From the NCBI RefSeq assembly GCF_012516435.1, contig NZ_CP051216.1, positions 994,001-1,058,000 on the forward strand: a stretch of DNA of 64,000 nt, given 5' to 3'. The DNA is from Pseudodesulfovibrio sp. zrk46 (lineage in GTDB: Bacteria > Desulfobacterota > Desulfovibrionia > Desulfovibrionales > Desulfovibrionaceae). Shown here piece after piece: positions 51,060 to 59,204 of the stretch (position 1 is its first letter; the number at the start of each line of letters is the position of its first letter). The notes under the pieces are model-generated. The model saw only the letters and a program-made list of their open reading frames with translations, was not told the origin of the DNA and ran no database searches. The position numbers and the translations under genes are program-made.

Positions 51060-52205
51060 ATGAAACAATACGACGTCATCATCTGCGGCGGCGGCCCTGC
51101 CGGGGCCACTGCCGGTACCATTCTGGCGGCCAAGGGCCACTCCGTAGCCATCCTCGATAAAGCCACGTTCCCGCGCAAAAAACTCTGCGGTGGCCTGCTC
51201 ACCTGGAAATCCGTCAAGCTGCTGGAAACCGCCTTTGGCGAAACCCCGGAAAGCCTTACGGACGCAGGCGTCATCAACTACGCCTCTGACCAATTTTCCA
51301 TCCGCACCTATGAAAGCTCCATAGCAAATGGCGGTCTGCCCTACCCATTCCACTTCGTGGACAGGACACCCTTTGATGCGCGCCTGCTTGAAAACGCTAG
51401 AAATTCAGGATGTGACACTTTTGAAGATGTCAAAGTCGAACAAGTTGACACCCTGAGCGGTGTCGTCAAAACGTCTTGTGAGAAAGAATTTCACGGGAAA
51501 TACATTCTTGGCGCTGATGGAGCCAACTCCGTGGTGCGTCGCGCGTTCCCGAACTACAACCGCGACCGCTTCAAAAATTTCATGGCCCCGGCGCTGGAGA
51601 TTTCCTTCCCCCTCGACCACTTCCCGAGGGCAGTTCTGCATCCCGAACTGGTCATCGGATTCATGGATGCGGGCTACGGATGGGTCTTCCCCAACCAAGA
51701 TCGCGTGGTTGTGGGAATTTGCGGCCTTCGACAAGAAAAAGTCAATTTTTCCGATCTCTTTAGAGAATATCTAGAATTTCTTGAGATCGAACAATTGCAT
51801 ATTCCGGAGTTCCACGGGCATCCTTTGCCCTACGGAAACTACCTCGAAAACCCGGTGCATGGCCGCGCGTTGTTGGCCGGTGATGCAGGTGGTTTTGTGG
51901 AGCCTCTGTTCGGTGAGGGAATCTTCTTTGCGCTCTGTTCCGGCTACTATGCCGGACACGCGTTGGCTGAGGCGCTCACCAAGCGCACCGAGCCCGGACC
52001 GATCTATTCCAGCCGGATGCACACGCACCTCATTCCCGAGATCAAGGCGTCCGACCGGTTGCGCTGGGTGCTCTTCAAGTCCATGAGCAGTGCCGGCCCC
52101 AAGTCCATCGACCTTTTCGTCAACAGTCTCACCACGCCGCTCGCCGAGATGGTGCACGGCATCAGGTCCTATCGCTGGCTCCGAAAGAAAGAGTGGGATT
52201 TTTAG
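51060..52205 (+). CDS. Geranylgeranyl-reductase-family FAD-dependent oxidoreductase
   Basis: A 381-residue flavoprotein. DVIICGGGPAGATAGTILA (residues 5-23) is the FAD dinucleotide site, FPRKKLCGGLLTWKS the family motif after it, ILGADGANSVVRRAF the second and ALLAGDAGGFVEPLFGEGI the third FAD motif. Family members reduce double bonds of isoprenoid chains in lipids or quinones. AATCCCG before the ATG is a poor site; the start is set by the FAD motif. In the same direction as the membrane-anchored protein, 10 bases away. Confidence 0.85.
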   Translation: MKQYDVIICGGGPAGATAGTILAAKGHSVAILDKATFPRKKLCGGLLTWKSVKLLETAFGETPESLTDAGVINYASDQFSIRTYESSIANGGLPYPFHFVDRTPFDARLLENARNSGCDTFEDVKVEQVDTLSGVVKTSCEKEFHGKYILGADGANSVVRRAFPNYNRDRFKNFMAPALEISFPLDHFPRAVLHPELVIGFMDAGYGWVFPNQDRVVVGICGLRQEKVNFSDLFREYLEFLEIEQLHIPEFHGHPLPYGNYLENPVHGRALLAGDAGGFVEPLFGEGIFFALCSGYYAGHALAEALTKRTEPGPIYSSRMHTHLIPEIKASDRLRWVLFKSMSSAGPKSIDLFVNSLTTPLAEMVHGIRSYRWLRKKEWDF

Positions 52206-52216
52206 CGCTGCCGCGA

Positions 52217-52328
52217 GCCTCCTCGCCGGAGGGGCCGCTTCGCCAGCGGGGCGTCTCCGACGGCCTAAGAACCTTTTGTAAAAGGTTCTTAGGGATCTCC
52301 AAAACTTTTTATTTCTCGCTTCGCTCGG
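52217..52328 (-). repeat. Family B repeat with terminator hairpin, copy 2
   Basis: CCTAAGAACCTTTT-GT-AAAAGGTTCTTAGG (52264-52293) is a perfect 14-bp stem, followed by AAAACTTTTTATTTCTCGCT. It lies between convergent flavoprotein genes and is probably their terminator. Confidence 0.75.
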
Positions 52329-52346
52329 GGTGTGCTGTTGCCGAAG

Positions 52347-53519
52347 CTACAGCTCCTCCGCACACGCTGCGCCGGATGCGAATGCCCACTGCAAGTTAAA
52401 TCCACCCAAGTGGCCGGTTACGTCGAGGGTTTCGCCTACGATGTGGAGGCCGGGGATGTCTTTTACCTCGAAGGTTTTGGAGGACACGACGTCCGTGTTC
52501 ACGCCGCCAACCGTGACTTCGGCTTTGCCGTAGCCTTCGGTGGAGGCCGGGGTGATGCGGAAGCGGTGGATGCGGTTTTCTGCGGCCTCGATATTTGCCT
52601 TGGAAAGTTGGCTGACAGGGGTTTCGAGCAGGTCGCCGGACAGGAGATGCGGTACGAGACGTTTGGGCAGGATGCGGCCGAGCAGCGTTTTGAACTGCAG
52701 GTTGGAGCTGCGGTTGTCTTCGATGAGATCGGCAATAGGCTGCGTGGGGAGAAAGTCGATCAGGATGGATTCTCCTTCGCGCCAATAGGATGAAATCTGG
52801 AGCACTGCCGGACCGGAAATACCCTTATGCGTGAACAGGAGCGGATCGGTGAACGCGTTTCCGTCAAAGGAGATGGTCACGGGCAGGGCGTTACCTGCGA
52901 GCTCTTCGCACATGCTGCGTCGGCTGCGCGGGAACACCAGCGGCACAAGCCCCGGACGGGGGCGAACTATGGGCAAATTGAATTGCTTGGCGAGGCGGAA
53001 ACCGAGATCGGTCGCGCCCACTTGCGGCCAGGACGGGCCACCGAGAGCGATGACGAGCTTCTCCGCTTCAAAAATTTCATCTCCCGTACGAACCCGGAAC
53101 GGCCCGGGGCCTTCCACCTGTTCGATATTGCGGTCGAGCAGGATATCGACGCCGAGCTTTTTACACTGATCCACAAGCGCACCCGCAAGACGACCTGCGC
53201 CCTCAAGGGTGAACAGTTGGCCGTGTTCGCGCTCTTCATACGAGATGCCGTGTTCGGCAACGAATGAAATCACATCCCACTGATTATGCCGGGCCAGTGC
53301 GGATTTCACGAAGTGCGGGTTGGCGCAGAGATAGTTGGTCGGCTCCACATTCATGTTCGTGAAGTTGCATTTGCCGCCTCCGGCAACGCGCACTTTACGG
53401 GCCGGTTTCTGGCCGTGGTCCAAGATGGCAACGCTGAGCCCTTTGGCTGCCGCGTGCATTCCGCAATACAGGCCGGACGCACCAGCGCCCAGTATGATAA
53501 CATCGTAGTTCTTGCTCAT
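52347..53519 (-). CDS. HI0933/YhiN-family flavoprotein
   Basis: A 390-residue FAD-dependent oxidoreductase. DVIILGAGASGLYCGMHAA is the N-terminal FAD site, KVRVAGGGKCNFTNMNVEP the family signature, LVIALGGPSWPQVGATDLGF the middle and HIVGETLDVTGHLGGFNLQW the C-terminal FAD motif. The closest described role in the family is reduction of steroid or bile-acid intermediates (BaiN); most members have no known substrate. Single gene on the minus strand. Confidence 0.88.
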   Translation of the reverse strand: MSKNYDVIILGAGASGLYCGMHAAAKGLSVAILDHGQKPARKVRVAGGGKCNFTNMNVEPTNYLCANPHFVKSALARHNQWDVISFVAEHGISYEEREHGQLFTLEGAGRLAGALVDQCKKLGVDILLDRNIEQVEGPGPFRVRTGDEIFEAEKLVIALGGPSWPQVGATDLGFRLAKQFNLPIVRPRPGLVPLVFPRSRRSMCEELAGNALPVTISFDGNAFTDPLLFTHKGISGPAVLQISSYWREGESILIDFLPTQPIADLIEDNRSSNLQFKTLLGRILPKRLVPHLLSGDLLETPVSQLSKANIEAAENRIHRFRITPASTEGYGKAEVTVGGVNTDVVSSKTFEVKDIPGLHIVGETLDVTGHLGGFNLQWAFASGAACAEEL

Positions 53520-53639
53520 GGTGGGCGGACCCTATCAGGGAAGCCGAGGAGTCGCCAGCACGGAATACCACCTTCCCTTCCGCAAAAGTTTCTGCTACAA
53601 GCGACGGACCTAATAGAGATTTCACGGGAGGATGTGATT

Positions 53640-53729
53640 ATGATGGGTTATTTCTGGTTTTTCTTGGGTTTGTTCATGACCATCGGTGCGTTGGTGATGA
53701 TCAAGGTCAGCTCTCCGAACGAAAAGTAG
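53640..53729 (+). CDS. 29-residue single-helix membrane peptide
   Basis: The frame MMGYFWFFLGLFMTIGALVM-IKVSSPNEK has one membrane helix over residues 4-20 and a short charged tail. A GGGAGG site is 8 bases before the ATG and a strong terminator follows 41 bases after the stop, so it looks like a real, independently expressed small gene. Function unknown; such peptides often bind and tune membrane enzyme complexes. Too short to be found by length-limited gene callers. Confidence 0.65.
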   Translation: MMGYFWFFLGLFMTIGALVMIKVSSPNEK

Positions 53730-53769
53730 TTCTTTGCTGACACAATTTTACGTCGGGTAACCGGCAATC

Positions 53770-53804
53770 AGGAGGAATCGGTCCGGGCCGATTCCTCCTT
53801 TTTA
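53770..53804 (+). terminator. Terminator of the small membrane peptide gene
   Basis: AGGAGGAATCGG / CCGATTCCTCCT, 12-bp stem with a 6-base loop, then TTTTT. Confidence 0.9.
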
Positions 53805-53859
53805 TTTGATATCTGAGCTTGTTCGTAGAAGAGTAAGAGCCGCCCATACGGGCGGATGA

Positions 53860-53945
53860 AGAATGGACTAGCAGGGCTGCCTGCCCTGCACCCGGCTTAA
53901 GGCCGAGGGCCTTAAGAATCCCATGTGCGCCTGTCGGCGCAAGGG
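53860..53945. repeat. Family D palindromic repeat, copy 3 (inverted)
   Basis: GAATGGACTAGCAGGGCTGC, CCTGCACCCGGC and the CTTAAGGCC/GGCCTTAAG hairpin repeat the 45200-45290 unit in the other orientation. The right part (CTTAAGAATCCCAT) also matches the left end of family A copy 1. Confidence 0.6.
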
Positions 53946-53983
53946 GTTATATTAATAGAAATGCCTTTCACCCTCGATCGCCC

Positions 53984-54103
53984 TCGAGCGAAGCGAGCGA
54001 CAAAAAGTTTAGGAGGGTGTCGGGAACCCTTTACAAAGGGTTCCTGACCCGTCGGAGACGCCCCACCGGCGAGGTGGCCCCGCTGGCAAGCGCCGCCGGA
54101 GGC
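53984..54103 (+). repeat. Family B repeat with terminator hairpin, copy 3
   Basis: GAGCGAAGCGAGCGACAAAA, AGTTTAGGAGGGTGTC, then the hairpin GGAACCCTTT-AC-AAAGGGTTCC (54023-54044). It ends 20 bases before the exodeoxyribonuclease start, so the hairpin lies in that gene's leader. Confidence 0.75.
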
Positions 54104-54123
54104 CAACATTCGGAGATACAAAC

Positions 54124-54891
54124 ATGATTATCTATTCTTGGAACGTTAACGGCTACCGCGCCGTGCTCAAAAAGGACTTCCGCGACTGGCTGGACGGCTG
54201 CGGCGCTGACGTGGTCATGCTGCAGGAAACCAAAGCCCACCCGGACCAGATCGACGAGGAGAACCGTGAACCGGACTCCTACTCCAACGCCTACTGGAAC
54301 TGGTCCAAGAAAAAGAAGGGCTATTCCGGCGTGGCGTGCTTCACCAACCCGGAACCGCTTGCGGTGAACATCGGCCTGCCCGATCCGGCTTACCGGGATG
54401 AGGGGCGCGTGCTGCATTTGGAATACCCGGACTTCCACCTGTTCAACATCTACTTCCCCAATGGGCAGATGTCTGACGAACGACTGGAATTCAAGATGGG
54501 CTTCTATGACTGCTTCCTCGCCCACGCTGAGGAACTGCGCAAAGACAAACCCATCGTGGTGGGCGGCGACTTCAATACGGCGCACAAGGAAATCGACCTC
54601 AAGAATCCCAAGTCCAATGCCGAACGATCCGGCTTCCTGCCCATCGAACGCGCATGGCTCGATAAATTCATCGACCACGGCTACGTGGACACCTTCCGCA
54701 TGTTCGAGGATGGCCCGCACCACTACTCGTGGTGGTCCTATCGCTTCAACGCCCGCAAAAACAACGCGGGATGGCGCATCGACTACTTCTTTGTCTCCGA
54801 AGAACTGCGCGACAAGGTAACCAACGCATGGATCGAACCCGATGTCATGGGTTCGGACCACTGCCCCATCGCCATTGAGTTGGATTTGTAG
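54124..54891 (+). CDS. xthA: Exodeoxyribonuclease III
   Basis: A 255-residue AP endonuclease/exonuclease of the ExoIII family. IIYSWNVNGYRA and VVMLQETKAHPDQ give the metal-binding Asn and Glu; VVGGDFNTAHKEIDL the catalytic Asp-Asn; GWRIDYFFVS and MGSDHCPIAI the final Asp-His. It repairs abasic sites and trims 3' ends. CGGAGATACAAAC stands before the ATG. Length and motifs are fully canonical. Confidence 0.95.
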   Translation: MIIYSWNVNGYRAVLKKDFRDWLDGCGADVVMLQETKAHPDQIDEENREPDSYSNAYWNWSKKKKGYSGVACFTNPEPLAVNIGLPDPAYRDEGRVLHLEYPDFHLFNIYFPNGQMSDERLEFKMGFYDCFLAHAEELRKDKPIVVGGDFNTAHKEIDLKNPKSNAERSGFLPIERAWLDKFIDHGYVDTFRMFEDGPHHYSWWSYRFNARKNNAGWRIDYFFVSEELRDKVTNAWIEPDVMGSDHCPIAIELDL

Positions 54892-54943
54892 ATAATAGCA
54901 AAAAGACGGCCCTCATCAGACAAGGTCTTTTCTGAAATCATTG

Positions 54944-54978
54944 TAAAAAGCCCTCGACTTAGTCGAGGGCTTTTTTTG
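54944..54978. terminator. Bidirectional terminator
   Basis: AAAAAGCCCTCGACT-TA-GTCGAGGGCTTTTTTT: strong stem between the convergent xthA and pentapeptide genes. Confidence 0.9.
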
Positions 54979-55009
54979 CGTAGAATCAGCAGTAAGTAGA
55001 ACTATAGGT

Positions 55010-55777
55010 TTATCCGCTTCGACGAGCCATCATAGCGGATATCAGCGAGACCAAACAGCCAAACATTATGAAGCCAAGCACTGCTTCGATGCAAATAAGA
55101 ACAAATTCGCCCGGCGAATGGGCACTGGAGTCAACAAATCCAAAAGACGTGAAGGCCATAACGCTAGAGACAAGAGACCGTTGTGTCCCCGCCCAATCGA
55201 AGAACACCGCAAAAATGCCAATAATGAAAAGACACCATACAAGCAAAAGCTCCCAACAACGACCACAGTCAGAAGTATAGCTCCATAAAAAATGTTTCAC
55301 AGGATGCTTTTCTTTGGTTTCTTCAATGTAATCCAAATCACTAACATGCTGAACAAAACGTTGACTTCCGCGACTTCCAGAAATGATGTTGTTTCGGCAT
55401 TTCATCCTGTTGTCGTATTTAACGCCCATGACATTTGTGTCAGACAAATCAGCATTACTAAGTCTAGCCCCCCTAAGATCTGCTTCAAGCAAGTTAGCCA
55501 TATTGAACTTTGCACGAATAAGTTTCGTCCCTGAGAAGTCTGAACTCTCAAGATAAGCACCACAGAATTTTGCTTCATTAAGGTTTGCTCCTTGAAAGTT
55601 AGTCATATACAGACTTGCGCCTCGGAAGTCCGTTCTCCAAAGATTAGCTCCTCTCAAATCCCTACCAGAGAGATCTGCATGACTGAGGTCCGGGATAATG
55701 TCTGGCTCATCGTTTCTCCACTCATTCCATGCCTCAACGCCTTGTTCCAACATCATTTTATGCTCTAGATTCGCCAT
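55010..55777 (-). CDS. Pentapeptide-repeat protein with ion-channel-like C-terminus
   Basis: A 255-residue protein. Residues about 30-118 are pentapeptide repeats of the A(D/N)LXX type (HADLSGRDLRGANLWRTDFR), forming a right-handed beta helix. Then a 55-residue linker, a membrane helix (LLLVWCLFIIGIFAVFF, near 178-194), a pore-like segment with TSFGFVD, and a last helix (FVLICIEAVLGFIMFGCLV). The two-helix plus pore layout resembles two-transmembrane potassium channels, although the filter TxGYG is altered. More AT-rich than its neighbours, so probably acquired. Role unknown. Confidence 0.75.
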   Translation of the reverse strand: MANLEHKMMLEQGVEAWNEWRNDEPDIIPDLSHADLSGRDLRGANLWRTDFRGASLYMTNFQGANLNEAKFCGAYLESSDFSGTKLIRAKFNMANLLEADLRGARLSNADLSDTNVMGVKYDNRMKCRNNIISGSRGSQRFVQHVSDLDYIEETKEKHPVKHFLWSYTSDCGRCWELLLVWCLFIIGIFAVFFDWAGTQRSLVSSVMAFTSFGFVDSSAHSPGEFVLICIEAVLGFIMFGCLVSLISAMMARRSG

Positions 55778-55962
55778 AATCTATTTCTCCACAGTACGTT
55801 CAAGATAGGAAAGCCTTTTGGAGAACGAACTGTTCCTGATCTTTTGAGATTGTCAATAAGCTTGGCAGTGTAAGACGTGTAAATCAACATGAATTTATTA
55901 ATGAATCTTGAAGACATATTTTCTAATTCAAAACCACTGGCAATCATTCACCCACAAGAATA

Positions 55963-55992
55963 ATCCCCAGCTTGCTCAAGCAAGCTGGGGAT
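55963..55992. terminator. Hairpin terminator after mobB
   Basis: Perfect ATCCCCAGCTTGC / GCAAGCTGGGGAT stem, TCAA loop. It lies 86 bases past the mobB stop, in the 300-base gap before the pentapeptide gene, which holds nothing else recognisable. Confidence 0.65.
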
Positions 55993-56077
55993 CAAAACGA
56001 TCAGACGGGCCTTCGTCAGAATCTATAAGAAACGCCTTGCTCATCAGGTGGCCTTTCTCGTTTCTGCCTCAAAAACA

Positions 56078-56611
56078 CTATCTCTCCCACATTCCGCTCT
56101 GCACCCAGCCGAGGTGCTGACGAGCGATGTGCGCCGCCACTTCCTTGGCTTCGTCGAGGCCAAAAGTCGGCTGGCCGGTATCCACGCCCACATCGCTGAC
56201 CATGGCGATGAGTTTCTTGTCCTTTTCGTTGCCAGTGGAACAAAGCGGATGCTCATGGGCTTCCGAGCGATGAATTTCGATCTTGGGATAATCGGAGCGG
56301 AAATAGCCTTCGGTAATGATCAATTTGCGATCGCTGAAAAATTGTTCGGCCAGTTGCTCAAGGGAAAGCTCGCGCTCCACTTTTTTAATAAGGGCGACGC
56401 GATCGGGTGACGAGACCACCACGGTTTCGGAACCGGCCTGACGGTGTCGCCACGAATCCTTGCCTTCCACGTCCATTTCAAAGGAATGAGCATCATGCTT
56501 GATGGTGCCCACAGAAATGCCGAGCGCCCTGAGTTCAGGCAGGAGCTTTTCGATAAAGGTTGTTTTTCCGGACTTTTTCTTGCCGACGATGCAGATGATG
56601 GGTGGGGCCAT
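56078..56611 (-). CDS. mobB: Molybdopterin-guanine dinucleotide biosynthesis protein B
   Basis: A 177-residue P-loop GTPase. CIVGKKKSGKTTFIEKLLPE is the Walker A region, GTIKHDAHSFEMDVEGKDSW the MobB hallmark and LIITEGYFRSDYPKIEI the late motif. MobB assists MobA in making the dinucleotide form of the molybdenum or tungsten cofactor. GGAGATC precedes the ATG. Divergent from fdhD-moeA, which fits a shared role in maturing formate dehydrogenases. Confidence 0.92.
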   Translation of the reverse strand: MAPPIICIVGKKKSGKTTFIEKLLPELRALGISVGTIKHDAHSFEMDVEGKDSWRHRQAGSETVVVSSPDRVALIKKVERELSLEQLAEQFFSDRKLIITEGYFRSDYPKIEIHRSEAHEHPLCSTGNEKDKKLIAMVSDVGVDTGQPTFGLDEAKEVAAHIARQHLGWVQSGMWER

Positions 56612-56744
56612 GTGATCTCCGTGGTCAGTGTGAAATCTCGACTAAATGGTGGTGCGTTGCACCGTATCTCCAGAGTCCTTTATAAGTCACTATAAGGGAA
56701 AACGCCATGGCCGGACATCAAAGATCTGGCCCGGAGGGATAGTC

Positions 56745-57524
56745 ATGGAATCCTTTGATTACGAAGTTCACGAATACCGAGGTGGTTTCAGCCGCACCCC
56801 GATCAAATCGATTAGGGAAGTACCTCTGACCATTACGCTCAACGGGCGTGAGGTCGTCACGCTGTTATGCACGGCAAAGTATCCGGAATACCTAGCCATC
56901 GGTTTTCTGAAATCCGATGCATTCATTTCCAGCCCGGATCAGGTCACCGACCTGACCGTCCGCGACGAGGGCGACCGCCTTCTGGCCGAGGTGGAGACCT
57001 GCCACGATCCGTGGGAGGGCCGCGTCATGGAGCGTTCCATCACCTCTGGCTGCGGCAAGGGCACCAATTTCGGACGCAACGTCACCACCATCTCCAAACG
57101 CCGGGTAGAGGGCGACATCAAGGTCACCCCCGAGCAGATTCTGAAACTCACCAATGAGTTGCATGAACGCTCCACCCTTTACAATGCCACGCGTGGGTGC
57201 CACAATTCCTCACTGTGCACCCCTGACGAAATGCTTTTGTTCAGGGAAGATATCGGGCGACACAACGCCATAGACATGATCTGCGGCCAGTGCTTCCTCG
57301 ACAATGTGTCCGTGGAAGACAAAATGATCGTGTCTACCGGCCGCATCGCCTCGGAGATTCTGCTGAAAGTGGTACGCATCGGCGTCCCCATCATGGTCTC
57401 CACGGCCGTGGCCACCAGCTTCTCCGTCGAGCTCGCCCGCAAAACCGGTATTACCTTGGTCGGCAACGTCAAGAAGGACAGCTTCTGGGTCTATAACGAC
57501 AAGGGCCGAATAACAGGATTCTGA
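56745..57524 (+). CDS. fdhD: Formate dehydrogenase sulfurtransferase
   Basis: A 259-residue FdhD protein, which passes sulfur from IscS to the molybdenum cofactor of formate dehydrogenase. REVPLTITLNGREV, AIGFLKSDAFI and FREDIGRHNAIDMICGQCF are family motifs. The Cys loop reads SGCGKGTNF: Cys103 is present, but the second Cys of the usual CxxC is Gly106. GGAGGGATAGTC stands before the ATG at 56745. moeA starts 2 bases after the stop. Confidence 0.92.
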   Translation: MESFDYEVHEYRGGFSRTPIKSIREVPLTITLNGREVVTLLCTAKYPEYLAIGFLKSDAFISSPDQVTDLTVRDEGDRLLAEVETCHDPWEGRVMERSITSGCGKGTNFGRNVTTISKRRVEGDIKVTPEQILKLTNELHERSTLYNATRGCHNSSLCTPDEMLLFREDIGRHNAIDMICGQCFLDNVSVEDKMIVSTGRIASEILLKVVRIGVPIMVSTAVATSFSVELARKTGITLVGNVKKDSFWVYNDKGRITGF

Positions 57525-57526
57525 CA

Positions 57527-58741
57527 ATGAAAAAAAACACCGTCCCCCGCAGCCGAGCAATCCGACGCCTCCTCAAAAATATCCGGCTGCGGGAGGCGGT
57601 GTTTGTCCCACCCCATCAGGCCATCGGCCTGATCGCCCACAACGACATTTCCGCCCACTGCGACGTTCCCGAACGAGCCTGTTCCGTCCGCGACGGCTAT
57701 GCCATGCGTAGCGCCGACATTGAGCGCGCCGCGCCCATGGACCCGATCCGCCTCTCCGTGACCCATACCGTGTGTGCTGAATCCCTCGACGCCAGACCCG
57801 TGGCAGAAGGCTGCGCGGCCCGCGTGCTCACCGGGGGTATGGTGCCGCCTTGCGCCGATGTGGTGCTGGCCGAGGAAGACGTGGCCGAAGAGGAAGACGC
57901 CATCCTTGTCCGCGCCCCCGCCCGTCCCGGCTGGTTTGTACGCCGCGCCGGGGGCGAGATCGGCCAAGGTGAAGTCATCACCCGCGCCGGACAGCCCATT
58001 ACTCCGCAGGCCGCCGCCGTCATGGTCCGCACGCGCATCAACACGGTTCCGGTGCACCCCGCGCCCACGGCCCGAGTCATTTCCCTGGGCAGCGAACTTT
58101 CCAACCCGCTCTGTTGCGGCGAAGAGTGCGAAGGCGCCCATTTCCCGGCCGACAACCTCGTCCTCGCCAGTGGTCTTCTGTCCCGTGCCGGGGCCGATGT
58201 CACTGCTGCCGACGTGCTCCCTGACGTGGAGAACCGTCTCATTCAGGCTCTTTCCGCCCACGATCTGCCCGACATGGTCATCACCACTGGCGGCACCGGT
58301 CGCAGCGAGCGAGATTTCGCCCGCTCCAGCGCCCTTGAGGCCGGTTTCGAAATTCTGATCAATCGCGTGGACATCCGTCCCGGCCGCAACATGTTCGTCG
58401 CCATCCGCGACACCACCATTCTTTTCGGTCTGCCCGGACCACCCGCCGCGGTCTTCGCCTGTTTCCACGCCATGGTGCTCCCCATGCTCGCCGCGCTCCG
58501 CGGTTTGCCGCAAGCCGAACCGCTTCGCGCCCGTCTCACCGAAGGCGTCTCCGCCAAGCCCGACGGTGAGTGGATCGTCCTCTGCGAACTCGCGCAGCAA
58601 GGAGCCGAGATCACCGCCCGTCCCCTCGCCGGGAAAGACACGCCGCCCATGCTCGCCATCGGCCTCGCACACGGCGTCGCCATCCTCGGCAGCGGCCAGT
58701 CCCTCCTCCCCGGCGACGAAGTAGAAATCTTTTCTGTTTAA
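57527..58741 (+). CDS. moeA: Molybdopterin molybdenumtransferase
   Basis: A 404-residue MoeA protein. CDVPERACSVRDGYAM is the substrate-loop hallmark, RVLTGGMVPPCADVVLAEED the next, and VITTGGTGRSERDFARSS the MoaB/Mog-like motif with the catalytic Asp/Ser. It inserts molybdate or tungstate into molybdopterin. It follows fdhD by two bases in one operon, with the strong family B hairpin at its end. Length is normal. Confidence 0.93.
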   Translation: MKKNTVPRSRAIRRLLKNIRLREAVFVPPHQAIGLIAHNDISAHCDVPERACSVRDGYAMRSADIERAAPMDPIRLSVTHTVCAESLDARPVAEGCAARVLTGGMVPPCADVVLAEEDVAEEEDAILVRAPARPGWFVRRAGGEIGQGEVITRAGQPITPQAAAVMVRTRINTVPVHPAPTARVISLGSELSNPLCCGEECEGAHFPADNLVLASGLLSRAGADVTAADVLPDVENRLIQALSAHDLPDMVITTGGTGRSERDFARSSALEAGFEILINRVDIRPGRNMFVAIRDTTILFGLPGPPAAVFACFHAMVLPMLAALRGLPQAEPLRARLTEGVSAKPDGEWIVLCELAQQGAEITARPLAGKDTPPMLAIGLAHGVAILGSGQSLLPGDEVEIFSV

Positions 58742-58742
58742 G

Positions 58743-58868
58743 AAGCGCCTCCGGCGGCTGGGGGAAGGGGAGGAAAAACCCTTTGAGAAGGGTTCTTTCC
58801 TCCCCTTCCCCCAGACCCCCATCCCCTCCTTTTCCCAAACTTTTTATCTGCGCATCCGCGCGGGTGGG
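58743..58868 (-). repeat. Family B repeat, copy 5, with long terminator hairpin
   Basis: Hairpin at 58758-58814: CTGGGGGAAGGGGAGGAAAA pairs with its near-perfect complement around TGAG. The conserved AAACTTTTTATCTGCGCATC box follows. It lies straight after moeA and is the likely end of the fdhD-moeA transcript. Confidence 0.7.
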
Positions 58869-58960
58869 GATAGGTTTCAATGCCGCCCGTCTTCTCAGCA
58901 CTTCATCGGGTTAAGATAACGTCAGATTAAGATTAACGAACTTCGCGAACGCACACCCCC

Positions 58961-59132
58961 GAGCGAAGCGAGCGACAAAAAGTTTAGGAGGGTGTCGGGA
59001 ACCCTTTACAAAGGGTTCCTGACCCGTCGGGCTTCAGCCGTCAGCGAGTCTTCGAGCGTTACGGATGTAGACAGCAGCGATAGACGCCCCGCTGGCGAAG
59101 CGGCCCGCCCGGCGAGGGCCCGGCCCGCCGGA
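58961..59132 (+). repeat. Family B repeat, copy 4, with internal insertion
   Basis: Same GAGCGAAGCGAGCGACAAAA lead and hairpin (58998-59019) as copy 3, but with about 52 extra bases at 59031-59082 that split the unit; the insert contains GCGAGTCTTCGAGC, also found in family C copy 1. No gene is seen in the whole 58742-59204 gap. A CCATCTAA/TTAGATGG hairpin at 59182-59203 may end the minus-strand operon. Confidence 0.7.
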
Positions 59133-59204
59133 AGCATCCCACGAAAAAGGGCCGCTCACGGTGAGCGCCCCCCTATCCCGACCATCTAAATGGGGTTAGA
59201 TGGT

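Noticed and set aside
57491..58822. 443-codon antisense frame opposite moeA
   Set aside because: Shadow of moeA and its terminator repeat; no homology-like motifs.
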